The notes beneath the pieces are model-generated. The model searched no databases, was not told the DNA's origin, and saw only the letters and a program-made list of their open reading frames with translations. From Pseudomonadota bacterium (GTDB taxonomy: Bacteria; Pseudomonadota; Alphaproteobacteria; Paracaedibacterales; CAITNM01), in the NCBI GenBank assembly GCA_026400695.1, contig JAPLON010000028.1, positions 1-5,189 on the forward strand: a DNA stretch of 5,189 bases, read 5' to 3'. The position numbers and the translations under genes were made by a program. Positions 1 through 4,886 of this stretch are shown one piece after another (the stretch's first letter is position 1; each line of letters starts with the position of its first letter).

Positions 1-117
1 CTATATTACAAAAAAAAATCACAATAGAAAACTAATCATTTGTAATTTTTATGCTGGGTCATCTTTACTGGTAAATTTTTATCTTCTTACAACCAAAGCG
101 AGTTCTTCTAAACCTTT

Positions 118-960
118 TTACTCTTTGCGTGAAAGATATAAACTACCAAGAACAATTAATGCCATACCAAAGATTTGCCCATAATTAATAACTTCAGCAA
201 ACAAGAAATAGCCAATTGGTACAGCAATTAACAAGCGGGTATATTCAAAAGGTGAGACAAAGCTAACTTCCGCATGGCTTACAGCTTTTATATAAGCAAA
301 TTGCGAGAATGACCCAAACATGCCAATCAGCAATAGTAATATTAAGTCATGCTGATTAATTGATTCATTTAAAATGAAAAAACCACAAAGTGCTATGGCT
401 CCTAAGGTAATGGTTGATGTTGACATAATAGTCATAGCTGAATCTTTTTGGCTAAGTTTGCGGGCTAGAGTATTGGCAATTCCAGCTAATATGCAGGCAC
501 CAAGTCCTGTGAAAACATAAATACTCAAAGTGGTATAAGTTGGTTGCACAATAAACAATACCCCCATATAGCCTAATGTTAGGGCCATAATTTTTGCTCT
601 AGTGGGCTTTTCTTTAAGTAATAAAATACCAAATGAAGCAGCCAGTAATGGGCCAGTAAAGCCAATGCTGGTGGCTACAGCTAAGGGTAGGTTGCGGTAA
701 GTTTGGTAGGTTAATAGACTTGCTGCACCAATACAAGCTGCCCTTGTTAAGTGTTGCCAAAGGGGCGATTGTGGTTTAGTGCTTTTTGGAATCTCTTTTA
801 TAAAAAATGGCATAAAAAGAAACATGCCACAAAGGTAGCGTACGCAAAATAATCCAAAATTACTGGTTGAGCTGCATAAGAATTTTGAGGTGCTAACCCC
901 ACAAGTAAAGGTTAAGCACCAAATTAATATCCACAATAAACCTTTATGCTTTTGTTGCAT
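118..960 (-). CDS. EamA/DMT-family transporter, 10 membrane helices
   Basis: Predicted inner-membrane carrier of the drug/metabolite transporter superfamily, 280 residues, the usual length for the two-domain EamA architecture. Two tandem EamA repeats are visible, at about residues 8-138 and 146-277, each made of roughly five hydrophobic helices. The first repeat ends in the typical pattern of a helix, a short Lys/Glu/Pro/Thr-Arg loop (LLKEKPTRAK, 114-123) and a Gly-rich helix closing with VQP. The second carries a family-typical stretch at 229-256 (SHAEVSFVSP, then FAE). Substrates cannot be read from sequence in this superfamily. Rickettsial relatives of this layout include an S-adenosylmethionine importer, so uptake of a host metabolite is possible but unproven. 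The ATG overlaps the 3' end of the upstream YdcF-like gene by 17 bases and has no clear Shine-Dalgarno sequence, which suggests translational coupling. No convincing hairpin terminator was found in the 117 bases downstream. Confidence 0.9.
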   Translation of the reverse strand: MQQKHKGLLWILIWCLTFTCGVSTSKFLCSSTSNFGLFCVRYLCGMFLFMPFFIKEIPKSTKPQSPLWQHLTRAACIGAASLLTYQTYRNLPLAVATSIGFTGPLLAASFGILLLKEKPTRAKIMALTLGYMGVLFIVQPTYTTLSIYVFTGLGACILAGIANTLARKLSQKDSAMTIMSTSTITLGAIALCGFFILNESINQHDLILLLLIGMFGSFSQFAYIKAVSHAEVSFVSPFEYTRLLIAVPIGYFLFAEVINYGQIFGMALIVLGSLYLSRKE

Positions 961-1765
961 TTACTATTGGCAAGAAAGTTTTGGTTTTACCGCTTAAATA
1001 TAGGTTGCTAAGTCCTGCAATTTCGCGCCAAGCAATATTCCAGGCTACTAGTCCTAGGCGGTCTTGAAAGCTTGCAGCAAGACGTGTGGAAAAGTTTGGG
1101 TGTTTTTTGTCAAAGCTGTGTCCAATGGTGTGAAAATCAACTGGAAACGCAGTAAGATCCCATCCATTTGTTTTAAAGATATTCATAGTGCGAGGCATGG
1201 AAAATGCTGAGGTAATCAATAACCATTTTTTAGATTTTTCATCTCCAGCCAGCTTTACTGCCTCAAAAGCTGCATCCTCCAATGAATGGATTTTTTCATC
1301 ATTAACAACTTTTATGCGATCTTTTTTAATGCCTAAGTCATTAGCCAGCTTTAAAAATTCCTCGCTCTCCATTTGTGAACCAGCAAAAATAATTGAAGTG
1401 TGTGGCTTTGCATGAACAACTATTAAGGCTTCAATCAAACGTCCTGCAGTTTTATGGTAGACTGCTGTACCTTTAACATCTGTTTCAAATAAGCACAAAG
1501 AACCACCAGTAATCACAACGCCGTGAATGTTTTCTGGCATTTCAATGACAGGGTAATGGGCTTCTAGGCGCCTTAAAATATCACGTCCGCTAAATGCCCA
1601 GTCACCTAGCATAAAAATAAACAAAATTGCGCATGTGGCCATAACTGGTTTTTGTTTTGAGCAGCTTTTCCCAAAGCATATTTTTAATGTGCCAAATGCC
1701 AAAATGGCAATGACGATAAGGTCAAGGTTAATAATTAATGACCATAAAAATTTGACGATCCCCAT
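944..1765 (-). CDS. YdcF/ElyC/SanA-like (DUF218) membrane protein
   Basis: A 273-residue envelope protein of the DUF218 family (YdcF, SanA and ElyC belong here). Family members affect envelope integrity or lipid-carrier metabolism, but their biochemical activity is not well defined. Two N-terminal hydrophobic segments (about 7-31 and 40-58) are followed by a DUF218 domain at about 78-245. Visible family signatures are VVITGGS (83-89), the FAGS strand end (127-130), a conserved acidic region near IHSLEDAA (159-166, where many relatives have a Ser-x-Asn-Thr-x-Glu-Asn pattern) and LLITSAFSMPRT (182-193). The IHSLEDAA segment therefore departs from the commonest form. The domain is probably on the periplasmic side, as in ElyC-type members. 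The ATG at 1765 has an AGGAA ribosome binding site (1772-1776) six bases upstream. It is first in a two-gene unit with the EamA transporter, which overlaps it by 17 bases. Confidence 0.85.
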   Translation of the reverse strand: MGIVKFLWSLIINLDLIVIAILAFGTLKICFGKSCSKQKPVMATCAILFIFMLGDWAFSGRDILRRLEAHYPVIEMPENIHGVVITGGSLCLFETDVKGTAVYHKTAGRLIEALIVVHAKPHTSIIFAGSQMESEEFLKLANDLGIKKDRIKVVNDEKIHSLEDAAFEAVKLAGDEKSKKWLLITSAFSMPRTMNIFKTNGWDLTAFPVDFHTIGHSFDKKHPNFSTRLAASFQDRLGLVAWNIAWREIAGLSNLYLSGKTKTFLPIVNATKA

Positions 1766-1771
1766 GAATTA

Positions 1772-1776
1772 TTCCT
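1772..1776 (-). promoter_or_regulatory. Shine-Dalgarno for the YdcF-like gene
   Basis: On the minus strand the sequence reads AGGAA, six bases before the ATG at 1765. This is the clearest ribosome binding site in the window and supports that start. The 72-base divergent gap (1766-1837) must also hold the promoters of both flanking genes, but no good -10/-35 pair can be seen there. Confidence 0.7.
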
Positions 1777-1824
1777 AGATTAGATGACAGATGCCATTCT
1801 GCCGTAATTTGAAAAAAAAACAAT

Positions 1825-1830
1825 GGGGAA
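1825..1830 (+). promoter_or_regulatory. Shine-Dalgarno deciding the amidase start
   Basis: GGGGAA lies seven bases before the ATG at 1838. The alternative in-frame ATG at 1823 overlaps this motif and is preceded only by a run of nine A, with no ribosome binding site. The shorter start at 1838 is therefore preferred. Confidence 0.65.
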
Positions 1831-1837
1831 TTTTAAT

Positions 1838-2344
1838 ATGAAAATTATTGACTATCCTTCGGTTAATTTTAATGATCGTCCAAGTGGATACGAGGTCGAC
1901 TGCATAGTGCTGCATTATACTGATGTTGCAACTATAGAAGAAACCTTAGACATATTAACTGATCCAAAACGCGAAGTTAGCAGCCACTATGTGATTGATG
2001 AAGATGGTACAATCTACAGATTGGTGGATGATGAAAAACGCGCCTGGCATGCTGGTCCTAGTAATTGGCTAGGGCGTGATAATGTGAACCATTTTTCAAT
2101 AGGTATTGAATTACAAAATGGGGGTTATCACGCAGGATATGCTCTAACCGGGAAATGGCCTGAGTTTGCCAAACCGCAGATTGTAGCTTTAAAGCAATTG
2201 CTACGTTATTTGATAGATAAATTTTCAATCGATCCTAACCGTATTATTGGCCATGAAGATATTGCCCCTGGGCGAAAAATTGACCCTGGACCAGCTTTTC
2301 CATGGCACGAATTGAAAGATCTAGGAGTGAATAGGGGCAAATAA
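1838..2344 (+). CDS. N-acetylmuramoyl-L-alanine amidase (Amidase_2, AmpD/AmiD type)
   Basis: Zinc amidase that cleaves the bond between N-acetylmuramic (or anhydro-muramic) acid and L-alanine in peptidoglycan or its turnover fragments. It has 168 residues from the preferred ATG, essentially one Amidase_2 domain. Predicted zinc ligands are His26 (in VLHYT), His139 (in IIGHEDIAPG) and Asp149 (in GRKIDPG). Glu91 (in IGIEL) and Lys147 fit the catalytic positions of AmpD/AmiD enzymes. His50 (SSHYVID) and His71 (AWHAG) are also in family-typical motifs, so the enzyme should be active. There is no signal peptide or lipobox, unlike outer-membrane AmiD, so a cytoplasmic muropeptide-recycling role like AmpD fits best; export by another route or lytic use cannot be excluded. 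An in-frame ATG at 1823 would add five residues but lacks a ribosome binding site. A decayed second copy of its 3' end lies at 3167-3238. Confidence 0.93.
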   Translation: MKIIDYPSVNFNDRPSGYEVDCIVLHYTDVATIEETLDILTDPKREVSSHYVIDEDGTIYRLVDDEKRAWHAGPSNWLGRDNVNHFSIGIELQNGGYHAGYALTGKWPEFAKPQIVALKQLLRYLIDKFSIDPNRIIGHEDIAPGRKIDPGPAFPWHELKDLGVNRGK

Positions 2345-2372
2345 AAGAGGGATGCCAAAACATCCCTTCTTT
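2344..2372. terminator. Hairpin terminator, probably bidirectional
   Basis: GGGATG (2349-2354) and CATCCC (2361-2366) form a perfect six-base stem around a six-base loop. The flanking A/G-rich and T/C-rich arms extend it to about 11 pairs with one bulge. On the plus strand it starts at the amidase stop codon and is followed by TTCTTT. On the minus strand the stem is followed by a longer T-rich tract (TCTTTTATTT), so it should also stop the convergent gene at 2430-3098. Confidence 0.75.
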
Positions 2373-2376
2373 AAAG

Positions 2377-2415
2377 TTACATGTTTGTATCCAGGAAGCT
2401 GCATTACACGTTTGT
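2377..2415 (+). repeat. Pair of short direct repeats, 12 bases each
   Basis: TTACATGTTTGT (2377-2388) and TTACACGTTTGT (2404-2415) differ at one base and start 27 bases apart. They lie between the terminator and the end of the exported Tyr/Pro-rich protein gene. Function unknown; this could be chance in AT-rich DNA. Confidence 0.35.
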
Positions 2416-2429
2416 GCTTTCTATCATCA

Positions 2430-3098
2430 TTAATAAACAGGCCATCTGTAGATGGGGGGTTGTACAGTTTCGTAGTGACAAAACCTAGGTGGGTAAGGAT
2501 TGTGTGCTATGTAATGTACAATAGGTAACACGTACCATTGAATGAAAAAGGTTGTAACAACTACTTCATGATAATAATGAATTACCTGAGGGCTTTGTAG
2601 GATATGAAGTGGGGTGAGTTCATAATAAGTAGGTGCATACGGGCTTTGGGGGGGAAGATACGAAGGTGGAACTGATTCATAATAAAACGTATAATTAGGT
2701 TGAGCATTGCTAGGTTTATGGTAAATTACTTCCGGTGAAATACTACGATGAGGCACTACTTTAAGATCAGCTGGTTTTTCTAATCCACCAGAAGGGGCCC
2801 CTTGCGGTTTTGGGTTAGTAGCTATCTTTAAGGGTGGAGCTACGCCAAGATCATCGGCATTTGTAATTGCATCTTTATCTTTTGGATATCTTATTGTTTG
2901 TGAAGATCCAATAGTATCTTTTGTGGTTGGCTTTGTTGAGCCAAGGCTATCTCCAAGAAAGTCGGAACTTTGTGCTTGCTGGGATATTGTGCGTGCGGCT
3001 TTTCCTTGCGGGCCATCACTAAAATCATAGGCTGGGTGAGTAGCAAAAAGCTTGCTAACTACGCATATACTTAACAAAAAATAAACAGTCTTTAACAT
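2430..3098 (-). CDS. Exported Tyr/Pro-rich protein of unknown function
   Basis: Not recognised as any known family. The product has 222 residues from the ATG at 3098. Residues 1-19 form a Sec-type signal peptide: Lys3, then a hydrophobic core, with likely cleavage after KLFA. Residues 20-120 are polar and probably disordered, rich in Ser, Thr, Lys, Asp and Pro. Residues 121-222 hold about 16 Tyr and 18 Pro, with clusters such as SYLPPQSPY and NPYPPRF; 180-199 is a short more hydrophobic patch. Cys207 is the only cysteine in the mature protein. A longer reading from TTG at 3137 is possible, but that codon sits upstream of the predicted transcription start from the extended -10 at 3138-3146, and the ATG puts the signal peptide at the N-terminus. 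A GGA about ten bases before the ATG is a weak ribosome binding site. The gene ends towards the shared terminator at 2344-2372. A periplasmic, surface or host-directed protein is possible; no function is assigned. Confidence 0.7.
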   Translation of the reverse strand: MLKTVYFLLSICVVSKLFATHPAYDFSDGPQGKAARTISQQAQSSDFLGDSLGSTKPTTKDTIGSSQTIRYPKDKDAITNADDLGVAPPLKIATNPKPQGAPSGGLEKPADLKVVPHRSISPEVIYHKPSNAQPNYTFYYESVPPSYLPPQSPYAPTYYELTPLHILQSPQVIHYYHEVVVTTFFIQWYVLPIVHYIAHNPYPPRFCHYETVQPPIYRWPVY

Positions 3099-3137
3099 AA
3101 AAGTAAATCCAAAAATATACTGTAATAATTCTTGCAA

Positions 3138-3146
3138 ATTATATCA
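3138..3146 (-). promoter_or_regulatory. Extended -10 promoter for the exported Tyr/Pro-rich protein
   Basis: On the minus strand the sequence reads TGATATAAT: a consensus -10 hexamer (TATAAT) with the TG of an extended -10 one base upstream. The -35 region is weak, which is usual for this promoter type. Transcription would start near 3131, giving a leader of about 30 bases to the ATG at 3098. Confidence 0.6.
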
Positions 3147-3158
3147 CATCTGTAAATT

Positions 3159-3195
3159 GCTGATTTCCCTGGCGAAAAATTTACCCTAAATCAGC
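3159..3195. repeat. Inverted repeat, 8-base arms
   Basis: GCTGATTT (3159-3166) is the exact reverse complement of AAATCAGC (3188-3195), with a 21-base loop. It spans the left edge of the amidase remnant and lies just downstream of the ankyrin-like gene's stop codon. It could form a hairpin in that transcript, but no long T-run follows, so calling it a terminator would be speculative. Confidence 0.45.
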
Positions 3196-3238
3196 TTTTT
3201 CATGGCATGAATTGAAAGAGCTTGGGGTTGAGCGTTGA
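3167..3238 (+). pseudogene. Remnant of a second N-acetylmuramoyl-L-alanine amidase gene (3' end)
   Basis: Bases 3171-3230 align without gaps to 2271-2330, the 3' end of the intact amidase, with about 49 of 60 positions identical. Read from 3173 the fragment gives RKIYPKSAFSWHELKELGVER and then a TGA stop (3236-3238). The intact protein has RKIDPGPAFPWHELKDLGVNR at the same place. The zinc-ligand Asp is replaced by Tyr, and one G is missing at 3171-3172 relative to the intact copy, a frameshift. No similarity to the rest of the amidase could be followed upstream of about 3160. It is a dead fragment, ending 4 bases before the convergent ankyrin-like gene's stop codon. It was probably left by duplication and then deletion. 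Confidence 0.8.
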
Positions 3239-3242
3239 TTCT

Positions 3243-4739
3243 CTAAGCTCCAGTCTTTGCCAATTCTGCTTCTACAAATGGTTTAAGCATTTCGTCGTAA
3301 TTTGCTTCAACCATGAATTCGGCGTAGGTATCTATCTCTGCTTTTGAGTTTGCATTATTATCTAAGCCTTGCTTTTGTAATTCTTCATTAGCAATTTGCC
3401 CAAAAGCTTTAACCACATCTTCCGCGCTAGATTCACCGTTTATACCTTTGCTAATTAACTGTTTGGCTAATTCAGGTTTAATTTCGTCTTTAATCTCGCT
3501 TAAATTCCATATTTTTAGCCAATTTACAAATAGTAACTTTCCTTCAGCTGGTGCAAATATACTATCAAGTTGCACGTCAATTCCCCTTAAGCCAGTAATG
3601 GAACGCTCTTTAACGCCCTTGCTGCAGCTTATTTTATTAATGCTGTTAATGTAGGCAACAATAGATTCTTCTATAAATCCTTTAACCCATAACTGTAAAT
3701 TATCAGGATAAAATTTATGAATAAAGCTAATCACCAATTGTAATACCTGTTGGTCCCTTGCATCCACCATTTTAGCTACTGCTTCTGTTGCTTGCTCTTG
3801 TTGGTCAGGTGTCATGTGCTGTTCAATTCCTTTGTTGATAATGCCCTGTGCCTCTTCTAAATCTATTAGTGGTTGGTCGTGCATACGCACTGTTATATTT
3901 TCTAAGGCTGCATCATATAGGGTAGAGTTTACTGGTACAAAACCTGATCCTGTTGTTGCGGTAGATGATGAGTCAACTATAGTGTTAGCATAATCATGAA
4001 TTTCAACAGCAAGACTGCGTCTTACAGGATAATACCCAAAATTTTGGAATAGATCGTCCAAATGTATATGAAGGATTTCTTCCGTAGGTAAAAGCGGGTG
4101 AAGGAAGTTGGTTATTCTAACGTGATTGTTTGCAAGAGCTTCACGATAAGCACTAATAATAGCATCTTCGTTTGGCCTAAGTTGTCCAACTGGACGGTTA
4201 AGTAAAAATTCAACCATGTCATGGTGATTATTCTTAGCTGCAAATTGTAATGTCCTATTAATGCCTTTTTGAGTGGGTTTTAGTTCTCTATTAAGTAAAA
4301 ACTCCACCATATCCAGTTGACCATTAATCGCAGCACTTTTGATGGTTAAGTTAATAATGCCTTGCATAAGTGCTTGTTTTTCTTCAGTTTGGTTAAACAA
4401 AAATTCAACCGTAGCTTGCTTATCATTTGCAGCAGCAATTTCTAATTTTTGTATGATATTTTGAAGAACTCTTATTTTGGCACCTTTTTTAGGTTTTTTA
4501 TTATCCGTGTCTTTACTGGCTAATTGCCAAATAATAGTAGAATCTTTTTGTAAAGTTTCTATTTCATCTAGCTCTTCTTTAGATGGTGTATAAATGGCAG
4601 GTTTGGGTTTTTCCATAGGGGCGGCTGCTAAAATTTCAGCTGCTAAAGATGCCCCAGATTGCCCTGGGTCCATAGCCAAAATTGGCACTGCTAATACTAT
4701 ACTTACGATTAATGTTTTAATAAAACGCTTGATTTGCAT
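3243..4739 (-). CDS. Exported ankyrin-like repeat protein, paralogue 1
   Basis: A 498-residue protein with no assigned function. Residues 1-22 form a Sec signal peptide (Lys/Arg start, hydrophobic core, likely cleavage after PILA). Residues 45-92 are charged and probably flexible. Residues 98-215 hold about four ankyrin-like helical repeats, marked by VEFLFNQ (111), MVEFLLNR (144), MVEFLLNR (175) and a more divergent ITNFLHPL (209), spaced 31-34 residues apart as expected for ankyrin. The long C-terminal part (220-498) is mostly helical and unrecognised; its last 100 residues are shared, 71% identical, with the adjacent partial gene at 4887-5189. Ankyrin repeats bind proteins and are common in effectors of intracellular bacteria, so a host-facing or periplasmic binding role is plausible but inferred. 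The ATG at 4739 directly precedes the signal peptide; no Shine-Dalgarno is evident. The stop is TAG. No strong terminator follows. Confidence 0.8.
   Translation of the reverse strand: MQIKRFIKTLIVSIVLAVPILAMDPGQSGASLAAEILAAAPMEKPKPAIYTPSKEELDEIETLQKDSTIIWQLASKDTDNKKPKKGAKIRVLQNIIQKLEIAAANDKQATVEFLFNQTEEKQALMQGIINLTIKSAAINGQLDMVEFLLNRELKPTQKGINRTLQFAAKNNHHDMVEFLLNRPVGQLRPNEDAIISAYREALANNHVRITNFLHPLLPTEEILHIHLDDLFQNFGYYPVRRSLAVEIHDYANTIVDSSSTATTGSGFVPVNSTLYDAALENITVRMHDQPLIDLEEAQGIINKGIEQHMTPDQQEQATEAVAKMVDARDQQVLQLVISFIHKFYPDNLQLWVKGFIEESIVAYINSINKISCSKGVKERSITGLRGIDVQLDSIFAPAEGKLLFVNWLKIWNLSEIKDEIKPELAKQLISKGINGESSAEDVVKAFGQIANEELQKQGLDNNANSKAEIDTYAEFMVEANYDEMLKPFVEAELAKTGA
4092..4448 (-). 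repeat. Ankyrin-like repeat region (about four units)
   Basis: This segment codes for residues 98-216 of the exported protein. Each unit has an Ala-rich first helix (AAANDK, SAAING, FAAKNN, EALANN) and a second helix ending in VEFLxN or a variant, with a period of 31-34 residues. The first and last units are the most diverged, as is common for capping repeats. Confidence 0.65.
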
Positions 4740-4800
4740 AAAGATTACAAAACTAAGGTGCTACATATCATTGTATTCAAACAATATTAAGAATTGGTTA

Positions 4801-4828
4801 AATATAAGATGCTAATATGCGGTGTAAA
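4801..4828 (-). promoter_or_regulatory. Candidate sigma-70 promoter for ankyrin-like paralogue 1
   Basis: On the minus strand TTTACA (4823-4828, one mismatch to the -35 consensus) and TATATT (4801-4806, one mismatch to the -10 consensus) are 16 bases apart. Transcription would begin near 4794, leaving a leader of about 55 bases. The -35 box overlaps the T-tract of the upstream gene's terminator. In AT-rich DNA such pairs arise by chance, so this is only a candidate. Confidence 0.4.
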
Positions 4829-4856
4829 AACAACCCCAGCAGGAAAATCCTGTGGG
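4826..4856 (-). terminator. Rho-independent terminator of ankyrin-like paralogue 2
   Basis: On the minus strand CCCACAGGA pairs with TCCTG plus TGGG around a three-base loop, nine pairs with a single bulged C. After the stem come G, TTG and a run of five T. It lies 30 bases after the stop of the gene at 4887-5189 and should separate its transcript from that of the gene at 3243-4739. Confidence 0.75.
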
Positions 4857-4886
4857 TGGTATAAATCTGTCTTGGCTTACAGGAAT

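Noticed and set aside
64..75. Palindrome TTTACTGGTAAA followed by T residues as a terminator
   Set aside because: Only two bases separate the arms, too few for a hairpin loop, and the stem is AT-rich and short. The 1-117 stretch shows nothing else that can be supported.
1188..1415. 75-codon open frame on the plus strand
   Set aside because: It lies wholly antisense to the well-supported YdcF-like gene, and its product resembles no family.
1779..1784. TATAAT-like box (TCTAAT on the minus strand) as promoter of the YdcF-like gene
   Set aside because: Transcription would begin inside the Shine-Dalgarno sequence, and no -35 element is present at the right distance.
1823..1837. Five-residue N-terminal extension of the amidase (ATG at 1823)
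   Set aside because: It overlaps the GGGGAA motif that fits the ATG at 1838 and has only an A-run upstream.
3448..3654. 68-codon open frame on the plus strand
   Set aside because: It is antisense to the conserved C-terminal part of the ankyrin-like gene, whose frame is supported by the paralogue at 4887-5189.
4594..4815. 73-codon open frame on the plus strand
   Set aside because: It is antisense to the signal-peptide region of the ankyrin-like gene and has no ribosome binding site or recognisable domain.
4848..4884. TCCTGT and ACAGGA as a second hairpin after the right-hand paralogue
   Set aside because: Six-base arms with a 25-base loop are much weaker than the nine-pair stem at 4835-4856, which shares the same bases.
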